DNA of 64,000 nt from an uncultured Clostridia bacterium (GTDB lineage Bacteria; Bacillota; Clostridia; UBA1381), in contig CANPXG010000005.1 of assembly GCA_947585795.1 (NCBI GenBank), positions 1 to 64,000 on the forward strand, read 5' to 3'. The position numbers and the translations under genes were made by a program. Shown in pieces: positions 1-8,857 of this stretch; the stretch's first letter is position 1; the number at the start of each line of letters is the position of its first letter. Under the pieces are notes generated by a model. The model did not search any database. It saw only the letters and a list, made by a program, of their open reading frames with translations, and was not told the DNA's origin.

Positions 1-1
1 A

Positions 2-100
2 AAGGTAGCCGAAAAGCTTATCGTAAAGGAAACCATAGACAACGATGAATTTGAGGAATGTTTTAATATAGAAAAAGGAGGAAACGAAAAATGCAGGTAA
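2..100 (+). CDS. C-terminal tail of FtsH-like AAA protease (partial, 5' end outside window)
   Basis: Frame 2 reads KVAEKLIVKETIDNDEFEECFNIEKGGNEKCR*, resembling the FtsH tail 'LIEKETIDGEEFEALF'. Confidence 0.4.
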   Translation, partial: KVAEKLIVKETIDNDEFEECFNIEKGGNEKCR

Positions 101-291
101 CTAAGGATACGCTCATAGGCGAGGCTCTGGAGATGAACAGGGAAATAGCTCCCATACTCATGGGAATAGGTATGCACTGCCTCGGATGCCCCGCGTCACA
201 GGCGGAGTCGATAGCCGACGCTTGCGCGGTACACGGTATAAACCCCGACGAGCTTGTTAATGAAATTAACGAATTTTTGGCTAAGCACTAA
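91..291 (+). CDS. DUF1858 domain protein
   Basis: ORF MQVTKDTLIGEALEMNREIAPILMGIGMHCLGCPASQ; CLGC motif typical of DUF1858; RBS aaaggagg. Confidence 0.85.
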   Translation: MQVTKDTLIGEALEMNREIAPILMGIGMHCLGCPASQAESIADACAVHGINPDELVNEINEFLAKH

Positions 292-302
292 AATTTTTCT
301 AA

Positions 303-337
303 AAAAATAACCGTCCCTCGGGACGGTTATTTTTTTG
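303..337. terminator. Intrinsic terminator between convergent genes
   Basis: AAAAATAACCGTCCCTCGGGACGGTTATTTTTTT. Confidence 0.85.
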
Positions 338-368
338 CGCCAAAAGCGCAACGGATATATTTAAGGGG

Positions 369-1142
369 TTAATAAGGAAGATAATCTGAGGGATCTACAG
401 CCTCGCCGCCTTTGCTTATCTCAAAGTGAAGGTGCGGCTGCGTTACGTTTTCACCTTTACATTCGCCTAAGGTGCCTATGACCTCACCGGAGTGTATTTC
501 CTTGCCTTCGGTAAGGTTTTCCACGCTCTCAAGTCCCGTATACGTTGTGACGAAGTCTGCGGCGTGGGATATTTGCACGCTTGTACCCATAGCGGTATCG
601 GTTATTTTTTCGACAACTCCGTCAGCCGCGCTCTGCACGCTGCAGCCCGTTTCGGCGGCAATGTCCACGCCGTTGTGAGTGCGCCAGTCCTCGAGGGCGG
701 AGTTATATACAAGCGCTTCGGAAAACGCTTCAAGCATTTCGCCGCTTACCGGCATTACGAATACCGGCTCCTGCGACGCGACGGTGACCGCGTTTCCTTC
801 AACGTCGGGATTGTCCACGGCGTAATCTTCGACCTGCTCCTCCTGAGCCAAGGCGGGGACGTCCTCGTTTACAGGCTCGCTTACCGCCTCACTCTCTTCC
901 TCTGCCGACATTGCGGGGGGAGGGGTAGGGATCACGGCATCGGAGTACTTTTCCACCTCGTCCGAGAATACCGGTAAATCAGAGGTTTCGTTTTCGGCAA
1001 CTTCCGTGCTTACCGCCGGCGAGGAGTCGTCGGTCTGTTTTTCCGTGAAATATCCCGCTATACCGATTACCAATACACAGCAGCAAAGTGCTATGTAAAA
1101 GCCCGGCAGCTTTTTCGCTTCTTTTTGGTTTTGTTTACTCAT
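369..1142 (-). CDS. M23 family metallopeptidase with N-terminal TM segment (SpoIIQ-like)
   Basis: TM helix, then HNGVDIAAETGCSV...THLHFEI-like 'QPHLHFEISKGGEAVDPSDYLPY' of LytM/M23 domains. Confidence 0.8.
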   Translation of the reverse strand: MSKQNQKEAKKLPGFYIALCCCVLVIGIAGYFTEKQTDDSSPAVSTEVAENETSDLPVFSDEVEKYSDAVIPTPPPAMSAEEESEAVSEPVNEDVPALAQEEQVEDYAVDNPDVEGNAVTVASQEPVFVMPVSGEMLEAFSEALVYNSALEDWRTHNGVDIAAETGCSVQSAADGVVEKITDTAMGTSVQISHAADFVTTYTGLESVENLTEGKEIHSGEVIGTLGECKGENVTQPHLHFEISKGGEAVDPSDYLPY

Positions 1143-1309
1143 ATTAAGTCCTCCAATATTTCGTTGTAGTATTTAGTATTGTTGCCTTATTTTTCTCGAT
1201 TATACCCCGCATGGAAAAAATTTTAATAAATAAATATTAAAAACGCTATTCCCAAATTGAAAAATATATAGTATAATAGATTATATAAACAGAAAGTAGG
1301 TGGTCAGTT

Positions 1310-1912
1310 GTGAGAATAGAACGGCTTAACAGCGACAAAGTAAAGGTCACTCTTACAACCGCGGATTTGATAAATCTTGACATAGATATGGAACAGCTAA
1401 CTCCCGACTCACGTGAGCTGCACACGTTCCTGTTTCGTATAATGGAAACGATTCGGGAGGAAACGGGCTTTAACCCTTACAACGGACAGGTGATGGTCGA
1501 GGCCTCCCCCTCGAGGGACGGTATGAGCATAGTGATAAGCCGTCTTGCGACACCCGCGAAACGCGTTACAAAACGGCAGTTTTATACAGCGTCGGGAGTG
1601 AAGGTGGCGACGAAACAAGCGGAAAAGACTTCAATATTTTACTTCGATAACTTTTCGGATCTGTGCGGCGCGCTCGTGCGCGTTGAGGGCGCATCTCTTG
1701 TCTGCGCCACTCTTTACCGCCTGAACAGTACGTATTGCTTCACGATCCCAAATAAACCGTGTCACAAACAATGTATTCATATAATGCTTGAGTTTTCCGC
1801 GAAGCAATCGGCGCATCCGATGCAGATGACGTACATAAAGGAACACGGCACGCTTGTGGCAAAAGGTACAAAGCTCTTTGAAATGACTGAAAAAATAAAG
1901 CAACTTACATAA
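1310..1912 (+). CDS. MecA-like adaptor protein
   Basis: MRIERLNSDKVKVTLTTADLINLDIDMEQLTPDSRELHTFLFRIME N-terminal pattern of MecA family. Confidence 0.75.
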   Translation: MRIERLNSDKVKVTLTTADLINLDIDMEQLTPDSRELHTFLFRIMETIREETGFNPYNGQVMVEASPSRDGMSIVISRLATPAKRVTKRQFYTASGVKVATKQAEKTSIFYFDNFSDLCGALVRVEGASLVCATLYRLNSTYCFTIPNKPCHKQCIHIMLEFSAKQSAHPMQMTYIKEHGTLVAKGTKLFEMTEKIKQLT

Positions 1913-1996
1913 AATTGGTAAAAAAGTATTGAAAAAATCGGATGAGCATAGTATAATACGTATGAAGAATAAATAATTAAAAGGAGAACAACAGCT

Positions 1997-2398
1997 ATGA
2001 CGAATATTTTAGAAACGGTTGTATTCGCGGAAGGCGAAGGAACGACGAGTGCTGCGGGTACCGCGACAGGTACGGCGGCGGGTGCATCTCAAACACCTCC
2101 CGCAAATCCGGTTATGAGCACGATAGTGACGATATTGCCTCTCGTGCTTGTTATTGTGCTTCTGTATTTTATGATGATAAGACCGCAGAGAAAGCGCGAA
2201 AAGGAAACGAAAGCGATGATAAACGCGATGAAGGTCGGCGATAAGGTCGTGACGATCGGCGGTATATGCGGTAAAGTCAGCAAACTAAAGGACGAGTTTG
2301 TTTGGATAGAAACAGGCAATATCGGTACTCAGGACGAAAAGAGCGTCATAAAAATGGAGAGGGACGCGGTTCGTTCGGTGGAAAGCGCGAAAAATTAA
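1997..2398 (+). CDS. yajC: Preprotein translocase subunit YajC
   Basis: Single TM then YFMMIRPQRKREKETKAMINAMKVGDKVVTIGGICGKV. Confidence 0.92.
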   Translation: MTNILETVVFAEGEGTTSAAGTATGTAAGASQTPPANPVMSTIVTILPLVLVIVLLYFMMIRPQRKREKETKAMINAMKVGDKVVTIGGICGKVSKLKDEFVWIETGNIGTQDEKSVIKMERDAVRSVESAKN

Positions 2399-2460
2399 AT
2401 TAGTATAAAAAAACGACCTCCTTAATATATTTATAGTAAAATATTAAGGGGGTTATTTTT

Positions 2461-2817
2461 ATGGCTGTAAATATTAAGGGCGTAATAAAGGGAAGTATAT
2501 TCTCAATTCTTGTCACGATGCTTATTATATTCGTACTGTCCCTTCTGTCGTATTTTACCGGCATAAGCGAATCGGTAATAAACGCCTGCGTGTACGCGGC
2601 GGTGGTGGTGGGCGTGCTTTTGGGTGCGGTGGCGGTATCGCGCGCGGCGGCGGGTAAGGCGTTTGTGCACGTCATGCTCGTATGTCTTATATATATAGCG
2701 GTACTCGTGGGTATATCGGCGCTTATAAATAAAGGTATAGCGTTTAATTCGCACTTTTTCGCGGTGGTGGGCGGTGCGTTCGCGTCATCGTTTCTCGGAC
2801 TTATTATCGGGAAATAA
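2461..2817 (+). CDS. TIGR04086 family membrane protein
   Basis: Four-TM small protein directly after yajC, as in many Clostridia upstream of scfA/scfB. Confidence 0.65.
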   Translation: MAVNIKGVIKGSIFSILVTMLIIFVLSLLSYFTGISESVINACVYAAVVVGVLLGAVAVSRAAAGKAFVHVMLVCLIYIAVLVGISALINKGIAFNSHFFAVVGGAFASSFLGLIIGK

Positions 2818-2921
2818 TCAAAAAACAGAAAAAAATATAAAAAAACCCTTTATTTTTTCAAGAAAGTGTGATATATTTGCGACAAAATAGGAGAGAAAAA
2901 GTAATATGCATATAAAACCTT

Positions 2922-3033
2922 GTAGACATCAGTAGCCACAAGTAGACAGCAGTAGACAAGGAGTAATTTCACACATTTTCTCAAAACGGCTTAAATACTG
3001 GACTTTGTAGACAGTGGCGGTCACGAGTAGACA
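2922..3033. repeat. Phased direct repeats GTAGACA (five copies plus one GTAGCCA)
   Basis: GTAGACA at 2922, 2942, 2952, 3007, 3027 and GTAGCCA at 2932; 10- and 20-bp spacing. Confidence 0.85.
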
Positions 3034-3038
3034 GCATA

Positions 3039-3101
3039 TTAGGGTAATAGTTAGGGTAACAACGAAAAGTTATTAGGGTAAAAACCAAAAAAATAGGGTA
3101 A
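3039..3101. repeat. Direct repeats (T/A)TAGGGTAA, four copies
   Basis: TTAGGGTAA at 3039, 3051, 3073 and ATAGGGTAA at 3093. Confidence 0.85.
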
Positions 3102-3210
3102 AGTTTTAAAACTCGCCTTAAAATTGATTTTTTTGCAAACGATACAAGCAAATTATAAAGTTTTCATAGTTTCTTTATATGATTTGCGAAAAAACATTTA
3201 TACCTAAAAA

Positions 3211-3351
3211 TCGCTTGACGAGGCAAGTGAATATGGTATAATGAAAGTACATGAAGAATTAAATACGGACTTTTATGCCTAAAATCAAGTAAAGTGCATA
3301 GAAGCCCGTTTTTTTTATTCAAAAAATTCTATATGAAAGGTGGTTTTAACA
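3211..3351 (+). promoter_or_regulatory. Leader module M1 (divergent member): promoter, ATGAAG, terminator, RBS
   Basis: TTGACG-N16-TATAAT (3215-3242), acATGAAG, hairpin ACGGACTTTTATGC/GCATAGAAGCCCGT+T8, then gene. Confidence 0.7.
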
Positions 3352-3960
3352 ATGTCTATAAACGTGGTCTACTTATCGGTAATAGGTATAAGCATATGTA
3401 TCGGATATATACGCGGTGGTGTTAAGAGCATAGGCGGGTTGATAGCTATGATTATCAGCTGGGTACTGGCACGGAGCATGGCGGGTGGTATAACGCTATG
3501 GCTATTTGAGAGGTTTGGCATAGAAACATACCTTGCCGGGCTGATAGCTCCGTTCCAAGACGGGACAATAGCGAATAACCTACTCACAGGCGCGGATATA
3601 GTCAAAGAATATACCAATATTCCGTTTGTGACGGGCGTAACTCAAACATTCGCAAACTCACTGAACGTGACAGCATATAACGTATGCACGATGCTTACAA
3701 CGGTGATGGCATTTGCCGTACTGCTGTGCATAAGCGGTCTGATACTGAAAATAATCAATACCGGTGTAAACAGTATACCCATGAGCAAGGGCTTAAACGC
3801 TGTCCTTGGCGGTGTATGCGGACTTATAAAGGGCGTTATTTTATGCCTTGTACTGTATTTCATCTTCATATGCCTTAATTCCCTGTTCGGCGCACATATC
3901 CCGATCGACACGGGGTATTTAACCAATATTTGGCAAAATATTCAGGGCTTACACTTTTAA
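3352..3960 (+). CDS. CvpA-like multi-TM membrane protein
   Basis: Several hydrophobic helices in CvpA-like layout (NVVYLSVIGISICIGYIRGGVKSIGGLIAMIISWVLARSM). Confidence 0.5.
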   Translation: MSINVVYLSVIGISICIGYIRGGVKSIGGLIAMIISWVLARSMAGGITLWLFERFGIETYLAGLIAPFQDGTIANNLLTGADIVKEYTNIPFVTGVTQTFANSLNVTAYNVCTMLTTVMAFAVLLCISGLILKIINTGVNSIPMSKGLNAVLGGVCGLIKGVILCLVLYFIFICLNSLFGAHIPIDTGYLTNIWQNIQGLHF

Positions 3961-4026
3961 CAAAAATTAGGCAAGAATTCCCCCATTCTCTATAGGGGGG
4001 TGAATTGTCCGAAAGGAGGTAAAATT

Positions 4027-5142
4027 ATGTCAAACAAGGCATATAAGTTTAGAATATATCCAAACGCAGAACAAAGTATTTTGTTTGACAAAACCTTCGG
4101 CTGCGTAAGATTTATCTATAATGTGATGCTTGAGGATAAGATTAAGCACTATAAGGAACATGGCAAAATGCTGAACAATACACCCACTCAATATAAGTCT
4201 ACTTATGTATGGCTTAAAGAGGTCGATAGTTTAGCTCTTGCCAATGCTCAACTCAATTTACAAGCAGCATATAGAAATTTCTTTGGTAATCCTAAATGCG
4301 GATTTCCGAAATTCAAGTCTAAGAAGAAAAGCAGATGCTCATATACAACAAACAATCAAGGTAATAATATCCGTATTGTTGATAATTGTATTAAACTTCC
4401 AAAGGTTGGTTTTGTGAAAATAAATCAGCATAGAGCCATTCCTGAGGAGTATAAATTAAAATCTGTTACAGTATCAAAAGACCCTGACGGTAAGTATTAT
4501 GTGTCCATGCTTTTTGAGTATGAAAACAATATACAGCCCGTACAGGTATCCGAAGATAACATTTTAGGTTTGGATTTCAAGGCATCATGCCTTTATGCTG
4601 ACAGCAATGGTAATTTTGCTGATATGCCTAAGTATTACAAAAATTCAAGTAAACGTTTGGCAAAACAGCAAAAGAAACTGAGCCGCAAAACTATAGGTTC
4701 AAAGAACTATCAGAAAGAAAAAAATAAAGTAGCCAAGTTACATAAGCATATTTCCAATCAAAGAAAGGATTTTTTACATAAGAAGTCTACTGAGATAGCC
4801 AATCAGTACGATTTGATATGTATTGAAGACCTTTCGATTAAAGAGATGCTTCAGGAACGTACATATCGTAATTACAGAAAATCCGTACTTGATAACGGAT
4901 GGTATGACTTTACACAGATGCTTATGTACAAACTGAATGACAGAGGAAAACAACTAATCAAAATTGATAAGAGTTTTCCGTCATCTCAGATATGCCATGT
5001 ATGCGGTTACATAAATCCCGCATTAAAGGATGAGAAAATTCACAAATGGGAATGTCCACAATGTGGAGAACATAACGACCGTGATATCAATGCTGCCATA
5101 AACATCCGAAATGAAGGATACAAAATATATCAAGCGGCATAA
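4027..5142 (+). CDS. tnpB: RNA-guided endonuclease TnpB family
   Basis: LGLDFKA (D), ICIEDLSIKEML (E), CHVCGY...CPQCGEHNDRDINAAINI (zinc ribbon and final D). Confidence 0.93.
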   Translation: MSNKAYKFRIYPNAEQSILFDKTFGCVRFIYNVMLEDKIKHYKEHGKMLNNTPTQYKSTYVWLKEVDSLALANAQLNLQAAYRNFFGNPKCGFPKFKSKKKSRCSYTTNNQGNNIRIVDNCIKLPKVGFVKINQHRAIPEEYKLKSVTVSKDPDGKYYVSMLFEYENNIQPVQVSEDNILGLDFKASCLYADSNGNFADMPKYYKNSSKRLAKQQKKLSRKTIGSKNYQKEKNKVAKLHKHISNQRKDFLHKKSTEIANQYDLICIEDLSIKEMLQERTYRNYRKSVLDNGWYDFTQMLMYKLNDRGKQLIKIDKSFPSSQICHVCGYINPALKDEKIHKWECPQCGEHNDRDINAAINIRNEGYKIYQAA

Positions 5143-5302
5143 ATCTCAGCAAGCAATAAATCATAGTAGGGATTGGAATGTCCCGAACTTATACGCTTGC
5201 GGAGATTGTGTAAGACCTATTTATACATTGTATATGTAGGCAACGGTCGTTGAGACAAGAAGCCCCCACTTTAACGCTTGGCGTAAGTGGTGGGTAGTTC
5301 AC
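5143..5302 (+). ncRNA. Probable omegaRNA scaffold of TnpB (3' end of element)
   Basis: Region from TnpB stop to RE ends in a stem-loop plus GTAGTTCAC, the usual guide-proximal end. Confidence 0.6.
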
Positions 5303-5316
5303 GAGGGAGTAGGGAA

Positions 5317-6195
5317 ATGAACGAGAGAGAATGTTACACGATACTGGGTGTTAAGAAGAACGATACGGACGCGGATATAAAGAAAGCATACCGTGACTTA
5401 GCCAAGAGATACCATCCTGATACGAACAGTGACAAAGAAGCGGCACATAAATTTGCACAGATAAGCGAAGCTTATAGGGACATAATGGATATACGCCATA
5501 ACCGGCAACGCCATATAATCAACCGAATACTGATACGTCCCAAGAAAAATACGGCACCGCCGCCTAAACGCGGTTCGGATGTGCGTACCAATGTAGACAT
5601 ATCGTTTGAGGAATCACTGCGCGGTTGCAAGAAAAAAGTGCTATTCACGCGTACAAAACGCTGTGAGTGCGGTAAAGACGGTGTGCCGGATATGTCATGT
5701 ATCAAGTGCGAGGGGAAAGGCGATTATAGGCAGAACAGAATTATGGAAGTCAAGATACCGGCAGGGGTTAAGAATGAACAGTCACTACGTATACCGGGCA
5801 GCGGCAATTCGGGCGAAATAGGTGCGGAGAACGGGGACTTGGTAATAACTGTCCATGTGCCTAAATCTACACGGTATATAGTCAAGGATAAGGACGTGTA
5901 CATCAAGCTGTCCGTTACGTTCCCCGAAGCTGTTATGGGCGCAACCAAAACAGTACGGACAATCTACGGTGATACGGACTGTGTAATACCGCCCGGTACA
6001 CAGTCAGGTACCAAGATATGCTTAGACGGTAAGGGTATATGCTTGAACGGCAGTTACGGGAACGAATACGTAATTATCAACGTAGTCATACCCAAGCTAC
6101 GGGATAAGAGCCAACTCGACATCCTACGCAAGGTATATACAGAATTTTACAGTAAAGAAACGCGAGCGACAGTTCAAGTTCAAAAAAATATATAG
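5317..6195 (+). CDS. DnaJ-like J-domain protein
   Basis: ECYTILGVKKNDTDADIKKAYRDLAKRYHPDTN with HPD; reduced Cys-rich zinc region; DnaJ C-terminal domain. Confidence 0.88.
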   Translation: MNERECYTILGVKKNDTDADIKKAYRDLAKRYHPDTNSDKEAAHKFAQISEAYRDIMDIRHNRQRHIINRILIRPKKNTAPPPKRGSDVRTNVDISFEESLRGCKKKVLFTRTKRCECGKDGVPDMSCIKCEGKGDYRQNRIMEVKIPAGVKNEQSLRIPGSGNSGEIGAENGDLVITVHVPKSTRYIVKDKDVYIKLSVTFPEAVMGATKTVRTIYGDTDCVIPPGTQSGTKICLDGKGICLNGSYGNEYVIINVVIPKLRDKSQLDILRKVYTEFYSKETRATVQVQKNI

Positions 6196-6212
6196 AAAGG
6201 TGCAGAAAAGCA

Positions 6213-6374
6213 ATGAAAGAGAAAACAAAGAAGAACGAGTACGAGAAGAACGAGCAGAAGCAAAGGGAAGAAGAACCTGAGCAGAAGACAGCTTACGGCG
6301 GCAAGCATTACGGCTACTATAACAGTGGGCGCAGACGCTATGAGCGCAGGAAAGCGATACATAGGAGAAGGTGA
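6213..6374 (+). CDS. Small highly charged protein (53 aa)
   Basis: ATG with RBS (gaaaggtg), complete ORF MKEKTKKNEYEKNEQKQREEEPEQKTAYGGKHYGYYNSGRRRYERRKAIHRRR*. Confidence 0.5.
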   Translation: MKEKTKKNEYEKNEQKQREEEPEQKTAYGGKHYGYYNSGRRRYERRKAIHRRR

Positions 6375-6380
6375 TGAGGA

Positions 6381-7925
6381 ATGAGAGTTTACGACGGTAT
6401 TATGGGGTTTGTTGTGGGTGACGCGATAGGTTTACCATACGAGTTCAAGGAACGTGATTCGTTCAAGCTGAAATTATTTGTAGGACATAGGACGCATAAT
6501 CAGCCGTCAGGTACATGGTCGTTTGACAGTTCACTGGTTCTTGCTACCATGGACGCTCTTATACAGAACGATTGTCGGTTCGACCTGAAGCTCTGTACTG
6601 ATATAATGACGAACTTTATCAGGTTCTATAAGGACGGGGCATATACGCAGTACGACGAGTATTTTGATATAGACAACGTCACAAAGAGAGCTGTTAAGGA
6701 CTATATGCGTACAATACCCAACCACGCCTGTGAAGACGAAGCGGCGTGTAACAACAGCGCATTAGCGCGTATATTACCCATTGCGTACCTAAGCCCTGAT
6801 GATGCGGCGGTTGATTTAATAGCCGAGCTGACGCATAAAAACGATGTTTCCACCTATGCGTGTGAGGTATATGTGCGATTGGCAAGGAGATTGCTTGAAG
6901 GGTATTCGCCTATACAAGCATATTACGATGTCATACGCGATATTGAACAGAACCGCTTACATACCCCAAGACCGGACGCGTTTAAGCAGACCTGTACACT
7001 GTACACACTAAGCAGAAATAGCGTCAAGAGCAGTGATTATGCGGTCGATACGCTTGAAGCGGCTATTTGGAGCTTTATCACTACGGATAATTACAAGGAT
7101 TGCATAACGACAGCGGTCGAGTTAGGAGATGATACAAACACTATCGCCGCCCTTGCCGGTGGTTTGGCAGGTATAGCATACGGCATTGAGGGCGAGAACG
7201 GCATACCGCAAGAATGGATAAACAGCGTACCGAAGCATGAGGAAGTACAAAGGCTATGTACCCGGTACGAGAGAGCTATACCGCGCAAGGTAAAGCAAGT
7301 GAACCGTAAACCTATTATACCCGTTGCGGTTCGTGAATGGATATATACGGCGTTGATCGTCGGCATATTCATAGCTGCCGGTTGGACTGTTAAGGCTAAT
7401 GTGTGTGATATAACCCGCGTGGACGGGGTAAGCATGGAGCCGACACTGATGGACGATGACAGGGTGGTATGTACAAAGCTTGATTTTGTACCGCAAAGGG
7501 GCGATATAGTCATGCTGGACAGTACATATAAGGCACGGGAAGAATATATCAAGGCATGGCAGAGCTCGGGTGATAATGTGGTGTACGCCGATGATATGGT
7601 TTTGCCTAATGATTTGAAACCGAAATATTTTGTCAAGCGCGTCATTGCAACAGCAGGGCAAACGGTCGATATACATAACGGCAAGGTGTATGTTAATGGC
7701 AGACGCATTGATGAACCGTATTATCATGGTATAACGTTCAAAACCGATGCTTCCGTACAATACCCTGTTACGGTGGATGAAGGTTGCGTATTTGTTATGG
7801 GTGACAATAGAGGAAACAGCAACGATAGCCGTAACTCCAAGCTTGGCATGGTGCCGTGTGATGCCATTGTAGGCAAAATACAGTACAGGCTATACCCGTT
7901 CCGAGATGCGGGAAGTGTATATTGA
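6381..7925 (+). CDS. ADP-ribosylglycohydrolase-like domain fused to signal peptidase I (S26) domain
   Basis: N-term GFVVGDAIGLPYEFKERD...GTWSFDSS...GDDTNTIAALAGGLAGIAYG; C-term TM, GVSMEPTL (Ser), FVKRVIATAGQTV (Lys), GDNRGNSNDSR. Confidence 0.88.
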   Translation: MRVYDGIMGFVVGDAIGLPYEFKERDSFKLKLFVGHRTHNQPSGTWSFDSSLVLATMDALIQNDCRFDLKLCTDIMTNFIRFYKDGAYTQYDEYFDIDNVTKRAVKDYMRTIPNHACEDEAACNNSALARILPIAYLSPDDAAVDLIAELTHKNDVSTYACEVYVRLARRLLEGYSPIQAYYDVIRDIEQNRLHTPRPDAFKQTCTLYTLSRNSVKSSDYAVDTLEAAIWSFITTDNYKDCITTAVELGDDTNTIAALAGGLAGIAYGIEGENGIPQEWINSVPKHEEVQRLCTRYERAIPRKVKQVNRKPIIPVAVREWIYTALIVGIFIAAGWTVKANVCDITRVDGVSMEPTLMDDDRVVCTKLDFVPQRGDIVMLDSTYKAREEYIKAWQSSGDNVVYADDMVLPNDLKPKYFVKRVIATAGQTVDIHNGKVYVNGRRIDEPYYHGITFKTDASVQYPVTVDEGCVFVMGDNRGNSNDSRNSKLGMVPCDAIVGKIQYRLYPFRDAGSVY

Positions 7926-7945
7926 GAAAAGAGAGGGTACAAGAC

Positions 7946-8662
7946 ATGAAGATACTGTTAATAAGACACGGCGAACCGAACTATGAGAAGAACTGCTTAA
8001 CTATCGGTGGTAGGCAGGAAGCAGACTTGCTTTCTAAGAAGCTCTTGTATGTGCCGATAGACTATGTGTATATCTCGCCATACGGCAGAGCAGCGGAAAC
8101 GGCACAGTACACATTAACAAGGAAAGAGATGAGTGCTACTGTGTTATCGTGGATGCATGAGATAAACATACCGGATATGTATTATGAGCCGAAAAATAAA
8201 TACATATCCTGCCCGGTAGGGTTTTACCCGTCAGATTGGATGGAGAAGGAAGCGAACTTCGACAAAGACAAGTGGCAAGGTACTGAGTTCTACGCTAAGT
8301 ACGATATAAAGAAGGAAACGGAGAATATCCGTAACGGGTTTGACGACCTTTTACGCCGACACGGATATGAGAGGAACGGGTATATGTACAAGGCGGTACA
8401 GGCAAACAGCGATACGTTAGCGTTGTTTTGCCATGAAGGGGTTATAAACTGCATAATGGCGCACGTTCTGAATATATCCCCGGCAATCACATGGAACCTG
8501 TTCTATCCACAAACATCGTCCGTTACAACGCTTATGAGTGAGGAACAGGAAAAGGGTATTGCTGTATTCAAACTCGTATGCTATGGGGACACAAGTCATT
8601 TGCCAAAGAAGGAGCGTATAGATAAAGGCTTAAGAAAGCGGGAGATGTACACGAACGTATAA
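7946..8662 (+). CDS. Histidine phosphatase (phosphoglycerate mutase-like) family protein
   Basis: MKILLIRHGEPNYEKN...YISPYGRAAETAQYT (RHG motif). Confidence 0.8.
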   Translation: MKILLIRHGEPNYEKNCLTIGGRQEADLLSKKLLYVPIDYVYISPYGRAAETAQYTLTRKEMSATVLSWMHEINIPDMYYEPKNKYISCPVGFYPSDWMEKEANFDKDKWQGTEFYAKYDIKKETENIRNGFDDLLRRHGYERNGYMYKAVQANSDTLALFCHEGVINCIMAHVLNISPAITWNLFYPQTSSVTTLMSEEQEKGIAVFKLVCYGDTSHLPKKERIDKGLRKREMYTNV

Positions 8663-8857
8663 AAATCGCTTGACAAAGGCTGTAAAAGTGATATAATGTA
8701 CATATACAGACATGAAGTATTATTAAAAAAGAGGAAAAGTGTATCTTTTCCTCTTTTTTTGTTTACCAAGTTACAAGATAAGGTATATTAGGTTATTCCT
8801 TATCTTTTTATATATATAAACCCAAAAAACCAGTTTTTAATTAAGGAGGAATAAACA
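8661..8857 (+). promoter_or_regulatory. Leader module M2 (class C)
   Basis: TTGACA 8670-8675, TATAAT 8692-8697, gacATGAAG, hairpin 1 AGAGGAAAAG..CTTTTCCTCT+T7, hairpin 2 GATAAGG..CCTTATC+T5, TTAAGGAGG. Confidence 0.85.

Larger units (their letters stand above)
3973..5302 (+). mobile_element. IS200/IS605-type element carrying TnpB only (no TnpA)
   Basis: LE hairpin AATTCCCCCATTCTCTATAGGGGGGTGAATT, TnpB ORF, RE hairpin GCCCCCACTT...AAGTGGTGGGTAGTTCAC. Confidence 0.8.

Noticed and set aside
492-977. Plus-strand ORF opposite the M23 peptidase
   Set aside because: Antisense to a well-supported M23 gene, with no RBS; treated as shadow ORF.
7091-7760. Long minus-strand ORFs opposite the ARH-signal peptidase fusion
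   Set aside because: Both are antisense to a strongly supported coding frame and have no promoter or RBS; shadow ORFs.
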